Origin: Actinomadura sp. J1-007 | Lineage (GTDB): Bacteria > Actinomycetota > Actinomycetes > Streptosporangiales > Streptosporangiaceae | Reading direction: 5' to 3' | DNA length: 64,000 nt | Assembly (NCBI RefSeq): GCF_009793335.1 | Contig: NZ_WING01000001.1 | Coordinates: forward strand, 496,001 to 560,000 | Shown: positions 37,559 through 46,866 of the stretch, piece by piece | Layout: every line of letters begins with the position of its first letter | How positions within the stretch are numbered: the stretch's first letter is position 1 | Position numbers and translations under genes: made by a program | Notes under the pieces: model-generated | What the model saw: only the letters and a program-made list of their open reading frames with translations | Databases searched by the model: none | What the model was told of the DNA's origin: nothing

Positions 37559-37749
37559 ACCCGGGGCAAGCCCCGCGGCCGTCCGGCGGCGTGGCCGGAT
37601 GTGGACGCGCGGCGCGGCGCCTGGCACGTGCTTCACACCGGCCGCGTTCTTCACGTGCCTGACACGGCCCCCCATTACCGTGATGGCCGCCCGCAGGCTC
37701 AGAGCGGTCGAGACCCCCCGCACCACGACGCGAAGGAGACGCTGAGGCC

Positions 37750-39132
37750 GTGCATCGGATGAGCGGACTGGACGCCAGCTTCTACCTCCTGGAGGACGAG
37801 AACACGCCCCTGCACGTGGCGTCGGTGATCGTGTTCGAAGGGCCGGCCCCCTCGTACGGGGACCTGATCCGGACGATCGTCGCCAAGCTCCCCCTCGTCC
37901 CGCGCTACCGGCAGCGCGTCCGCCCGGTGCCGCTGCACCTCGGCCGGCCGGTCTGGGCGGACGACCCGCACTTCCAGGTCCTCTACCACGTGCGGCACAC
38001 GGCGCTCCCGGCGCCGGGCACGGACGAGCAGCTCCGCAACCTCGCCGGGCGGGTGCTCGCGCAGCGCCTCGACCCCGGCAAGCCGCTGTGGGAGATCTGG
38101 CTGGTCGAGGGGCTGGAGGACGGCCGCTGGGCGCTGATCGCCAAGGTGCACCACTGCATGGTGGACGGCGTGGCCGGGATGGACCTGGCGACCGTGATGT
38201 TCGACCTCGAACCCGGGTACGAGCCGCCCGGCGAGCCCGCGGCGTGGGAGCCGGAGCCCGAGCCGTCCGCGCTGGGCCTGCTGCTCGACTCGGCGCGGCG
38301 CGGCGTCTCCCAGCCCGTCCGGCAGGCCCGGGACGTGGCGCGCGGCGCGGGCGTCGTGCGGGAGGCGCGGCAGCTCCGCGAGTTCGCGCTCGGCCTGAGC
38401 CGCACGACGGCGCGGTTCGCCAGCCCGTCGGCGGGTTCGCTGAACGGGCCGATCGGGCCGCACCGGCGGTGGTGCTGGCAGCAGGTCCCGCTCGCCGACG
38501 CGAAGGCGGTCCGCAAGGCGCTCGGCGGCACGGTCAACGACGTCGTCCTCACCGCGGTCGCGGCGGCGTACCGGGACCTGCTGAACGCGCGCGGCACGCT
38601 CTCCGCCGACACGGTGGTGCGGTCGGCGGTGCCGGTGTCGGTCCGCACGACCGGCGAGCGCGGCGAGCTGAACAACCGCGTCGCCGCCGTCTTCGTCAAC
38701 CTCCCGGTCGGGGTCGCCGACCCGCTCGAACGGCTGCGCCGGATCCGCGAGCAGACCGACGACGTCAAGCGCAGCAACCAGGCGGCGGGCACCCGGACGC
38801 TGACGCGGCTGACGGACGCGGCCGTCGCGCCCGCGCTGCTGTCCCTCGGCGCGCGGCTCCCGGTGCGGCTGCGGCAGGACATCGTCCAGACGGTCACCAC
38901 GAACGTGCCGGGACCCGACTTCCCGCTGTACGTGATGGGCCGCCGGGTGCTGGAGATGCACCCGTACGTGCCGCTGACCGGCGGGATCCGGGTGGCGACG
39001 GCGATCGTGTCGTACTGCGGCACACTGCACTTCGGCATCACGGGCGACTTCGACGCGATGCCCGACCTGGACGTCCTCGCCAAGGGGGTCCAGGGCGGGT
39101 TCGACGAGCTGGTCAAGGCGGCCGGCCGCTGA
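37750..39132 (+). CDS. WS/DGAT, copy 2
   Basis: The protein has 460 residues from GTG 37750. Motifs parallel those of the first copy: RMSGLDASFYLLEDENTPLHVASV, catalytic HHCMVDGVAGMD, LNGPIGPHRRW, LGGTVNDVVLTAV, TTNVPGPDFPLYVMG, GDFDAMPDLDVLAKGVQGGFDELV. The two proteins are close over much of their length but differ in the linker between the two halves (about residues 160-230). The 191-bp gap from copy 1 holds a possible separate promoter. Confidence 0.93.
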   Translation: MHRMSGLDASFYLLEDENTPLHVASVIVFEGPAPSYGDLIRTIVAKLPLVPRYRQRVRPVPLHLGRPVWADDPHFQVLYHVRHTALPAPGTDEQLRNLAGRVLAQRLDPGKPLWEIWLVEGLEDGRWALIAKVHHCMVDGVAGMDLATVMFDLEPGYEPPGEPAAWEPEPEPSALGLLLDSARRGVSQPVRQARDVARGAGVVREARQLREFALGLSRTTARFASPSAGSLNGPIGPHRRWCWQQVPLADAKAVRKALGGTVNDVVLTAVAAAYRDLLNARGTLSADTVVRSAVPVSVRTTGERGELNNRVAAVFVNLPVGVADPLERLRRIREQTDDVKRSNQAAGTRTLTRLTDAAVAPALLSLGARLPVRLRQDIVQTVTTNVPGPDFPLYVMGRRVLEMHPYVPLTGGIRVATAIVSYCGTLHFGITGDFDAMPDLDVLAKGVQGGFDELVKAAGR

Positions 39133-39323
39133 ACGGCACCCGGTGCCGGCGCGGCCCCGCACCCGGGCGTGGCGCGCCGGCGCCGGATCGGCCGCCCGCA
39201 CAGGGCCCGCGGGTGCGTTCCATGAAGGAATCCGCTCCCGCACTAGTGCCGATCAACGCGGACAGGAATATCCTGGGAAAAGATGGCTAATGGCCTCTTA
39301 CCGGGAGTGCGCTCGCCGGGGAG

Positions 39324-39947
39324 GTGACGACGTTGCGCAGGTTCGGCATCGGCCGGGACGGCCCGCCGCGCAGGACGCTGCGACGGCGGCTGGGGCTTGA
39401 GCGCAGCGGCCTGCGCCGCCGCGTCGACCGGGTCCAGCGCGGGATCGCGCTGGCCCTGCTGTCCGTCCTGCTCGCCGCGGCCCCGCCGCTCGCCGCGTGG
39501 GCGGCGGGCTGGTCGTACGACGCCGGCTCGCGGGCCGAGCGGGTGGAGCGCGCGAGCCGCCACCAGGTGGTCGCGACCGTGGTGAGCACCGGCGGGATCG
39601 GCTCGACCGGCGACCGCTACATCCACGAGACCGTCCAGGCGCGGTGGACGGCGCCGAACGGCAAGCCCCGCACCGGCTCGCTGCCCGCGTGGAGGAAGGT
39701 CCGGGCGGGCGCGCAGCGCGACATCTGGGTGGACGCCGACGGCGATCCGACCGTCCGCCCCCGCCCGCACAGCCGGACGCTGACCGACGCCGCGTACGCC
39801 GGGGCCGCCGCCGTGCTCGCGGTCGGGCTCCCGCTGCTGCTGGCGTACGCGCTGGCCAGGCGGCGCTGCGACCGGTACCGCGACGCGCTGTGGGACGCCG
39901 CGTGGGCCCGGATGGACGCCGACGCGGGACACAACCGCCCCTCCTGA
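39324..39947 (+). CDS. Rv1733c-like two-helix membrane protein
   Basis: The protein has 207 residues from GTG 39324 with GGGGAG directly upstream. The basic N-terminus RRRVDRVQRG leads into helix 1 (IALALLSVLLAAAPPLAAWAAG). A domain of about 90 residues outside the membrane follows (VERASRHQVVATVVSTGG, RYIHETVQARWTAPNGKPRTGSLPAWRKVRAGAQRDIWVDADG), then helix 2 (AAVLAVGLPLLLAYALARR). This layout is that of the Rv1733c family (dormancy-associated in mycobacteria). Function unknown. Confidence 0.72.
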   Translation: MTTLRRFGIGRDGPPRRTLRRRLGLERSGLRRRVDRVQRGIALALLSVLLAAAPPLAAWAAGWSYDAGSRAERVERASRHQVVATVVSTGGIGSTGDRYIHETVQARWTAPNGKPRTGSLPAWRKVRAGAQRDIWVDADGDPTVRPRPHSRTLTDAAYAGAAAVLAVGLPLLLAYALARRRCDRYRDALWDAAWARMDADAGHNRPS

Positions 39948-39960
39948 CCCGCGGCCCGCG

Positions 39961-40002
39961 GCTCCCGGCGCGCGGCTCCCGGCGCGCGGCTCCCGGCGCG
40001 CG
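39961..40002. repeat. 14-bp tandem repeat, three copies
   Basis: The unit GCTCCCGGCGCGCG occurs three times in a row, with a partial, altered fourth copy after 40002. It lies between the membrane protein and monooxygenase genes. Confidence 0.85.
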
Positions 40003-40069
40003 ACTCCCGCCCGCGCCTTCCGCTCGCGGCTCCTTGGCGGCGACCGGGCGTCAGTGTTTACTTATCGGC

Positions 40070-41524
40070 ATGGGCGAGCCGAGGATCGTGATCGTCGGGG
40101 CGGGCATGTCCGGGCTGTGCATGGGCGTGCTCCTCAAGCGGGCGGGATTGCGCGACTTCACCGTGTACGAGAAGGGCGGCTCGGCCGGCGGCACCTGGCG
40201 CGACAACACCTATCCCGGCCTGACCTGCGACGTTCCCTCGCGCTTCTACCAGTTCACGTTCGCGCCCAATCCCGGCTGGACGCGGCTGTACTCGCCGGGC
40301 GCGGAGATCCGCGCGTACCTGGACCGGGTCGCCGACGCCCACGGCCTCCGCGAGCACATCGTGTTCGGCGCCGAGGTCACCGGCGCGGAGCACCGGGCGG
40401 GCCGCTGGCACGTCGCGGTCGCGGGGCCGGGCGGCGCGGCGACCGCCGACGAGGCCGACTTCCTCGTCACCGCCACCGGCGTGCTGCACCATCCGCGCCT
40501 GCCCGAGATCCCGGGGCTCGACTCGTTCGCCGGACCGTGCTTCCACTCGGCCCGCTGGGACCACAGCGCCGACCCGCGCGGCCGCCGCGTCGCGGTCGTC
40601 GGGACGGGCTCGACCGGCGTGCAGATCACCACCGCCCTCGCCGGGACGGCCGGGCGCCTGCTGCTCTTCCAGCGCACCGCGCAGTGGATCCTGCCGACGC
40701 CGAACCGGCGCTACGGCCGCCTCACCCGCGCAGCGCACCGGGCCCTGCCGCGGCTCGACCGGCTCGGGTACCGCTGGTACGAGTTCCTCATCAGCGCGGT
40801 GCTGTCGCGCGCCCTCGTCCGGGACGGCTGGCAGCGCCGCCTCATCGGCCGCCTCGTCCGCCGCAACCTCGCCAAGGTGCGCGACCCGGACCTGCGCCGC
40901 CGCCTCACCCCGCCGGACGAGCCGATGTGCAAGCGCCTCATCGCGTCCGACGGCTTCTACGACGCGGTGCAGCGCGACGACGTGGACGTCGTCACCAGCC
41001 CGATCGACCACGTCGAGCCCCGCGGGATCGTCACCGCCGACGGCACGCTGCACGAGGCGGACGTGCTCGTCCTCGCGACCGGGTTCGACGCGCACGCCTA
41101 CGTCCGCCCGATGACGGTGACCGGCCCGGACGGCCGCACGCTGGAGGACGCCTGGGCGGACGGCCCGCGCGCGTACCGGACGGTCGCGCTGCCCGGGTTC
41201 CCCAACTTCTTCATGCTGATGGGCCCGCACAGCCCGATCGGCAACTACTCCCTCATCGCGATCGCGGAGGCGCAGGCGGCGTACATCCTCGGCTGGATCC
41301 GCCGCCACCGCGCGGGGCTCGTCAAGACCGCCGCGCCGACCGCCGAGGCGACCGACCGGTTCAACGACGCGCTGCGGCGCGCGCTCCCCCGCACCATCTG
41401 GACGTCCGGTTGCGCGAGCTGGTACCTCGGCCGGGACGGGCTGCCCGAACTGTGGCCCTGGACGCCGCGCGCCCACGCCCGGATGCTGAGGGAGCCCGCC
41501 CTCCGCGACTTCGAGACGACCTGA
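40070..41524 (+). CDS. FAD-dependent Baeyer-Villiger-type monooxygenase
   Basis: The protein has 484 residues from ATG 40070. The FAD fold is IVIVGAGMSGLCMGVLLKRAG; the NADPH fold is VAVVGTGSTGVQITTALAG. Between them the Baeyer-Villiger fingerprint FxGxxxHxxxWD is present (FAGPCFHSARWD). GGTWRDNTYPGLTCDVPS is typical of class-B flavin monooxygenases, and LVLATGFDAHAYVRPM precedes the C-terminal part. The substrate is unknown; ketones such as steroids or cyclic ketones are usual. It is flanked on both sides by different 14-bp tandem repeats. Confidence 0.92.
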   Translation: MGEPRIVIVGAGMSGLCMGVLLKRAGLRDFTVYEKGGSAGGTWRDNTYPGLTCDVPSRFYQFTFAPNPGWTRLYSPGAEIRAYLDRVADAHGLREHIVFGAEVTGAEHRAGRWHVAVAGPGGAATADEADFLVTATGVLHHPRLPEIPGLDSFAGPCFHSARWDHSADPRGRRVAVVGTGSTGVQITTALAGTAGRLLLFQRTAQWILPTPNRRYGRLTRAAHRALPRLDRLGYRWYEFLISAVLSRALVRDGWQRRLIGRLVRRNLAKVRDPDLRRRLTPPDEPMCKRLIASDGFYDAVQRDDVDVVTSPIDHVEPRGIVTADGTLHEADVLVLATGFDAHAYVRPMTVTGPDGRTLEDAWADGPRAYRTVALPGFPNFFMLMGPHSPIGNYSLIAIAEAQAAYILGWIRRHRAGLVKTAAPTAEATDRFNDALRRALPRTIWTSGCASWYLGRDGLPELWPWTPRAHARMLREPALRDFETT

Positions 41525-41532
41525 CCGCGGGG

Positions 41533-41597
41533 CCCGTCCGACGGAACCCGTCCGGCAGAGCCCGTCCGGCAGAGCCCGTCCGGCAGAGCCCGTCCGC
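41533..41597. repeat. 14-bp tandem repeat, about 4.6 copies
   Basis: The unit CCCGTCCGGCAGAG is present three times exactly, with one variant copy before and a partial one after. It lies between the convergent ends of the monooxygenase and the PucR regulator and may have a terminator-like or structural role. Confidence 0.88.
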
Positions 41598-41605
41598 GTC
41601 GGGAG

Positions 41606-42850
41606 TCAGCGGGGTGCGGCGGGCGCCGGGGCCGACTGGTGGGTGGCGTCCAGCGCGAGCGCCAGCTCCACCACGTCCCGCGGCCGGTGCAGGGACCTGC
41701 TGGTGAGCTGCTCCAGCCTGCGCAGGCGGTTGAAGACCGTGTTGCGGTGGCAGTAGAGGAGCCCGGCGGTACGGGTCGCGGACCCCTCGCAGTCGAACCA
41801 GGTCGCGAGGGTGTCGAGCAGCACCTCGCGGTCGCCGGGGTCCAGGCCGCCGAGCGGGCCGAGGACCTGGGCGCTCAGCAGCGCCGCCAGCTCCGGCTGC
41901 GCCGCGACCAGCGCGGCCGGCAGGTGGTCGTCGAGGCGGACGATCCGCCGCTCGCCCGGACGGCAGGTGCCGAGCGCGACCTCCGCGAGCCAGCGGGCGC
42001 GGCCGAGCCCGGCGAGGCCCTCGGCGACCGTGCTGACACCCGCCTCGCCCGCCACGTACGGGCGCAGCGCCTCGACCACGCCGGCCACGTCCAGGTCGCC
42101 GAGCGAGGCGACGCCGACCTCGGTGTCGGTGCGCATCCGCCACACGAACCGCGCGCCGCCGATCCGCTCGGGCCGTTCCAGCCCAGGGTCGCGGCGCGGC
42201 GGCCGCAGCACCGCCACTGCGTACCGGCCGTGCTCGGGCAGGTCGAGCGCGGCGGCCGCTGCGTTGGCGAGGCCCCCGTCCGCGCCGCGCCCCTCCAGCA
42301 GCGCGTCGAGCAGCGCCCGCACCCGCTCGGCGTTGCGGCGCAGCAGCTCCGACTCCGTCCGGCGGTACGAGTCGGCCACGACGGTGGACTGGAGCTCGAT
42401 CGTGTGCCAGACCGTGCTGGCGTACCGCAGCAGGACGGCGAGGGCGTCGGGGTCGTCCTCGGACACCACGTCGATGAGCGCCTCCCACACGACCCGGCCG
42501 CCGATGCGGTAGCAGCGCAGCAGGGACTCCAGCGGCAGGCCCTGCTCGGCGCGGCGGCGGCCGATGCGGGCGGCGACCGACAGGTCGAGGCGCTCGCCGC
42601 GGGCGCGCTGGGCCATCTGCTCGATGCCCGCCTCCAGGCTGTCGCGGACCGACTCCCAGAACTCGTCGCGCGGCACGAACTCCACGTACGACGGGTCCTC
42701 GGCCAGCACGTCCGCGACGAGGCGGTCGGCGAGCTCGGGCACCTGCGAGGTCAGCCGCCCCGACGCCGACCTGGCGAGCCTCGCGGGGGCGTCCCGCGAC
42801 GGCCCGCGCGCGGGGACCGGCGGGACGGCGGCGCTGGCGGCAGACGGCAT
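41606..42850 (-). CDS. PucR/CdaR-family transcriptional regulator
   Basis: The protein has 414 residues. The N-terminal half is helical (RsbRD-N-like, DEFWESVRDSLEAGIEQMAQRARG); the middle resembles a degenerate GGDEF-like CdaR domain. The C-terminus carries the PucR HTH_30: LLDTLATWFDCEGSATRTAGLLYCHRNTVFNRLRRLEQLTSRSL. It is divergent from the liv-type ABC operon, with about 217 bp between, and is likely its regulator. The inducer is not known. Confidence 0.88.
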   Translation of the reverse strand: MPSAASAAVPPVPARGPSRDAPARLARSASGRLTSQVPELADRLVADVLAEDPSYVEFVPRDEFWESVRDSLEAGIEQMAQRARGERLDLSVAARIGRRRAEQGLPLESLLRCYRIGGRVVWEALIDVVSEDDPDALAVLLRYASTVWHTIELQSTVVADSYRRTESELLRRNAERVRALLDALLEGRGADGGLANAAAAALDLPEHGRYAVAVLRPPRRDPGLERPERIGGARFVWRMRTDTEVGVASLGDLDVAGVVEALRPYVAGEAGVSTVAEGLAGLGRARWLAEVALGTCRPGERRIVRLDDHLPAALVAAQPELAALLSAQVLGPLGGLDPGDREVLLDTLATWFDCEGSATRTAGLLYCHRNTVFNRLRRLEQLTSRSLHRPRDVVELALALDATHQSAPAPAAPR

Positions 42851-43067
42851 GGCGGCGACCTCCGCGAGTGAGCCAGATCACTTTGTCACGAAGTGTCGGA
42901 TATCCGCCAGGGGCTCGCAACCTCCGGCCGGGGAGCTGTGCCCGCACACAACCCGAATGCCGTTCGCTTGGACGCGTGCCCCGTCTTGCGCGCCGCCCGT
43001 AGACGCTGTTCGGCGTCCCGTGTTTCGGTGCCTGCCACACCACCGCCCACGGCTCTCGGAGGCGCCC

Positions 43068-43898
43068 ATGGCGAGCGGGAATCTTGAGGTCCGGGATCTG
43101 TCGGTCAGCTACGGACGGGCCGTGCGGGCGCTGCGCGGCGTGTCGCTCGACGTGCCCGCCGGATCGGTCACGGCGGTGCTCGGCGCGAACGGCGCGGGCA
43201 AGACGAGCCTGCTGCGCGCGATCTCGGGCACGCTGCCGTTCCACCGGGGCGGCGTCGACGCGGGCGGCGTCCGGCTGGGCGGGCGGGCCCTCACGGGGCT
43301 GCGGCCCGCCGCCGTCGTCCGGACCGGGGTCGTGCAGGTGCCGGAGGGCCGCCGCGTCTTCGGCCGCCTCACCGTCGAGGAGAACCTCAAGGCCGGCGCG
43401 CTCGGCGCCCGGGGCCGCGCCGGGACGGCCGAGGCCCGCGCGCGCGTCCTCGACCTGTTCCCCGTCCTCGCCGAACGGGCGCGGCAGCGGGCCGGCCTGC
43501 TGTCGGGCGGCGAGCAGCAGATGCTCGCGATCGGCCGCGCGCTGATGGCGCGCCCGTCGGTACTGCTGCTGGACGAGCCGACGCTCGGCCTCGCGCCCCT
43601 CGTCGCCGCCCGGATCGGCGCGACGGTCGCCGAGATCAACCGGCAGGGCACCTCGGTGCTGCTGGTCGAGCAGAACGCGGCGCTCGCCCTCGAACTGGCG
43701 TCCACCGCGTACGTGCTGGAGGTCGGCGAGGTCGCGGCGCGCGGCGCGTCCGCCGACCTCGCCGCCGGGGACGAGCTGCGCCGCCGCTACCTCGGCGCCG
43801 CCGCGCCCCCGACCGAGCGCGGCGAGGACACCGGCGACGCCGCGGACGCCGCGGCCGGGCGCGGCGACCGGCCGACGCTGGCGAGGTGGACCGGATGA
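43068..43898 (+). CDS. Branched-chain amino acid-type ABC transporter ATPase (LivF-like)
   Basis: The protein has 276 residues from ATG 43068 with GGAGG 5 bases upstream. Walker A is GANGAGKTSLL; LLSGGEQQMLAIGRALMARP is the signature; VLLLDEPTLGLAPLVA is Walker B; QNAALALELASTAYVLEVG is the LivF ending. It is the first gene of a five-gene operon whose coding ends overlap. A LivF-LivG heterodimer would energise uptake. Confidence 0.93.
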   Translation: MASGNLEVRDLSVSYGRAVRALRGVSLDVPAGSVTAVLGANGAGKTSLLRAISGTLPFHRGGVDAGGVRLGGRALTGLRPAAVVRTGVVQVPEGRRVFGRLTVEENLKAGALGARGRAGTAEARARVLDLFPVLAERARQRAGLLSGGEQQMLAIGRALMARPSVLLLDEPTLGLAPLVAARIGATVAEINRQGTSVLLVEQNAALALELASTAYVLEVGEVAARGASADLAAGDELRRRYLGAAAPPTERGEDTGDAADAAAGRGDRPTLARWTG

Positions 43899-44770
43899 AC
43901 GGCGCGAACAGCGTGGACGGCGCGAACGGCCTCACCGTCACCGGCCTGACCGTGCGGTTCGCGGGGCTGACCGCGCTGGACGGCGTGTCGTTCACCGTCG
44001 CGCCCGGCACCGTCCACGCGCTCATCGGCCCGAACGGCGCGGGCAAGTCGACCTGCTTCAACGTGCTGTCGGGCGTCTACCGGGCCGCGGCGGGCAGCGT
44101 CCGCTTCGGCGGCGGCGAGCTGACCGGGCTCGCCCCGCACCGGATCGCCGCGCTCGGCGTCGCCCGCACGTTCCAGAACATCGCGCTGTCGGGGCGGCAG
44201 ACCGTCGAGGACAACCTGATGCTCGGGCGGCACCGGCTGACCCGCGCCGGGTTCGCCTCGGCGGGGCTGCGGCTGCCGCGCGCCCGCCGCGAGGACGCCC
44301 GGCACCGCGCGCGCGTGCGGGAGATCGCCCGGTTCGTCGGCGTGGACGAGCACCTCGGCGCGCCCGCGGGGACGCTGCCGTACGGCGCGCAGAAGCGGGT
44401 GGAGCTGGCGCGGGCGCTCGCGATGGAGCCGAGCCTGCTCCTGCTGGACGAGCCCGTCGCCGGGATGGACGGCGGCGAGCGTCGGCGGATGGCCGAGGTC
44501 GTGCTCGCCGCCCGCGCGGACCTGGACATGACGGTCCTGCTGGTCGAGCACGACATGGGCATGGTGATGCGGCTCGCCGACCGCGTCACCGTCCTGGACT
44601 TCGGGCGGCGCATCGCGGACGGCCCGCCGGGCGAGGTGCAGCGCGACCCCGCCGTCGTCCGCGCCTACCTCGGCGGCGCCGCCGCGCGCGGCACCGCCGA
44701 GAGCGACGCGCACGACGCGCACGACGCACACGACTCCGCCGAGGGCGGGAAGGGCGGGGAGCCGGGTTGA
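43895..44770 (+). CDS. Branched-chain amino acid-type ABC transporter ATPase (LivG-like)
   Basis: The start ATG 43895 overlaps the livF stop (ATGA); GTG 43886 is an alternative. Walker A GPNGAGKSTCFN, the LivG-specific insert ALGVARTFQNIALSGRQTVEDNLMLGRHRL, signature LPYGAQKRVELARALAMEP (Tyr-Gly-Ala in place of SGG) and Walker B LLLLDEPVAGMD are present. The C-terminal tail has a DAH-DAH-DAH repeat. 291 residues. Confidence 0.93.
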   Translation: MNGANSVDGANGLTVTGLTVRFAGLTALDGVSFTVAPGTVHALIGPNGAGKSTCFNVLSGVYRAAAGSVRFGGGELTGLAPHRIAALGVARTFQNIALSGRQTVEDNLMLGRHRLTRAGFASAGLRLPRARREDARHRARVREIARFVGVDEHLGAPAGTLPYGAQKRVELARALAMEPSLLLLDEPVAGMDGGERRRMAEVVLAARADLDMTVLLVEHDMGMVMRLADRVTVLDFGRRIADGPPGEVQRDPAVVRAYLGGAAARGTAESDAHDAHDAHDSAEGGKGGEPG

Positions 44771-45656
44771 GCACGTTCGTCGAACTGGTGGTCAACGGGG
44801 TGTCGATGGGGTCGGTGTACGCGCTGATCGCCCTCGGCTTCGTGATCATCTTCAAGGCCACCGAGGTGGTCAACTTCGCGCACGCCTCGCTGCTGCTCGC
44901 CGGCGGCTACGTCACCGCGGTCCTGCACGACGACCTCGGGTTCCTCCTCGCGCTCGGCGCCGGGATCGCGGCGGCCGCCGGCGCCGGAGCGCTGGTCGAG
45001 GTGCTGGTGCTGCGCCGCGCGCGGGTCGAGAACCACGCCGTCCTCGCGATCGTGACGATCGGCGTGGACATCGTGCTCACCACCGAGCTGACCCGGCGCA
45101 TCGGCACCGAGGTGCTGTCGCTCGGCGACCCGTGGCGCGACCGGATCGTCACCGTCGCGGGCGTGAGCGTCGCCGAGACGCGGATCGCGGCCCTGGTCAC
45201 GGCGACCGTCCTGATCACCGCGTTCCTGCTGGCGTTCCGCCACACCTCGTGGGGCGTCGCGATGCGCGCCGCCGCCGAGGACGGCGAGACGGCCGCGCTG
45301 ATGGGCGTGCGGCTGACCCGGGTGTCGCTCGGCGCGTGGGCCCTCGCGGGCGCGCTCGCGGCCGTCGCGGCGCTGTTCCTCACCGTCTTCCCGACGCCGG
45401 GCCTGGACCGCGGCACCTCGTTCGCTGCGATGAAGGCGTTCCCCGCCGCGATCCTCGGGGGCTCGACTCCACCACCGGCGCGCTCGCCGGCGGCCTGATC
45501 ATCGGGCTGACCGAGTCGCTGGTCACCGGCTACCAGGGCGACCTGGCGTTCCTCGGACGCGGCATCGGGGAGGTCGCGCCGTTCCTGGTCATGCTGGCGG
45601 TGCTGCTCGTCCGGCCCGCCGGGCTGTTCGGGACGAGGGAGCTGACCCGTGTCTGA
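44767..45656 (+). CDS. Branched-chain amino acid-type ABC permease (LivH-like), frameshifted
   Basis: TTG 44767 overlaps the livG stop (TTGA). Family motifs: VNGVSMGSVYALIALGFVIIFKATEVVNFAHASLLLAGGYV, MRAAAEDGETAALMGV (the EAA-like loop). After AAILGG the frame ends early; one missing G in the G-run at about 45460 restores LDSTTGALAGGLIIGLTESLVTGYQG and a normal end at 45656. About 296 residues with eight helices. Confidence 0.87.
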
Positions 45657-46866
45657 CCCGTCCCCGCCACCGGACGGCGCGCCGGGCCGCGCGCCGGACC
45701 GCGCGCCCGGCCGGGCCCGTACCGGAACGCCCGGCCGCGCCGCCGCGCTCGCGCAGCCGCTCGCCGGTTTGCGGCGCCCGGCGGTCCTCGCGGGCGCCGC
45801 CGGGTTCCTCGTGCTGCTCGCGCTGCCGTTCTACCTCGGCGCGTTCTGGCTCCAGACCGGGCTGTTCGCGATGTCGGCGGCGATCGGCGCGATCGGCCTG
45901 AACCTGCTCACCGGCGCGACCGGGCAGCTCTCGATGGGGCACGCGTTCTTCCTCGCGGTCGGCGCGTACGGCTACGTGTACCTCGCCTCGGACTCCGGCC
46001 CGCACCTGGCGGGCCTCGGCCTGCCGACGCCCCTGGCGTTCCTCGGCGCGATCGTCCTCGCGGGGGCCGCGGGCGGGCTGTTCAGCCCGATCGCCGGGCG
46101 GCTGCGCGGCACCTACCTCGGCATCGCGTCGCTCGCGCTGATCTTCATCGGGCAGCACGTGCTGTTCAACGCCGGGAGCCTCACCGGCGGGTTCAACGGC
46201 CGGGACGTCCCGCCGCTGCGCCTCCCCGGTCTGGCTTTCGACGACTCCCCGGGGCTGGTGCTGTTCGACGTCCCGCTCGGCGCGCTCGAACGGCTCTGGT
46301 TCCTCGGCCTCGCGCTGCTCGTCCCCGCCGCCTGGACCGCGCGCGGCGTGCTGCGCGGGCGGCCCGGCCGCGCGCTCAACACCATCCGCGACCGCGAGGT
46401 CGCCGCCGCCGTCATGGGCGTGCCCGTGGCCCGGTACCGCGCGGGCGTGTTCGTGCTGTCCTCCATGTACGCGGGCGCGGCGGGGGCGCTGCTCGCGCTG
46501 GTGTTCCGCCGCACCGTCCCCGAGTACTTCGGCATGTTCCTGTCCCTGGACTACCTCGCCATGATCGTCATCGGCGGGCTCGGCACCGCCGCCGGCGCGG
46601 TGGCGGGCGCGGTGTTCGTCTCCGCGCTCCCGCAGCTCCTCACCCGCTACGGCGACGACCTGCCCCTCGTCGCCGCGCCCGGCTCCGGCGGCGTCTCCCC
46701 CGCCGAGGCGTCCCGCATCCTGTACGGCGCCGCCGTCGTCGCCGTGGTCCTGTTCCTTCCCGGCGGGCTGCTCGGGCTCTGGTCGCGGCTGCGCGCCGCC
46801 GCGACCCCGCGCCGCGGCCCCCGCCGGCCCGTCCCCCGGCTCGACGAAGAGGAGCAACCGGCATGA
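45649..46866 (+). CDS. Branched-chain amino acid-type ABC permease (LivM-like)
   Basis: The protein has 405 residues from GTG 45649, overlapping the LivH-like gene end. A Pro/Gly/Arg-rich cytoplasmic start leads into helices. LNLLTGATGQLSMGHAFFLAVGAYGYV and RALNTIRDREVAAAVMGVPVARYRAGVFVLSSMYAGAAGALLAL (the ATPase-coupling loop) are LivM signatures, followed by LSLDYLAMIVIGGLGTAAGAVAGAVFV. Paired with the LivH-like subunit to form the membrane channel. Confidence 0.93.
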   Translation: MSDPSPPPDGAPGRAPDRAPGRARTGTPGRAAALAQPLAGLRRPAVLAGAAGFLVLLALPFYLGAFWLQTGLFAMSAAIGAIGLNLLTGATGQLSMGHAFFLAVGAYGYVYLASDSGPHLAGLGLPTPLAFLGAIVLAGAAGGLFSPIAGRLRGTYLGIASLALIFIGQHVLFNAGSLTGGFNGRDVPPLRLPGLAFDDSPGLVLFDVPLGALERLWFLGLALLVPAAWTARGVLRGRPGRALNTIRDREVAAAVMGVPVARYRAGVFVLSSMYAGAAGALLALVFRRTVPEYFGMFLSLDYLAMIVIGGLGTAAGAVAGAVFVSALPQLLTRYGDDLPLVAAPGSGGVSPAEASRILYGAAVVAVVLFLPGGLLGLWSRLRAAATPRRGPRRPVPRLDEEEQPA

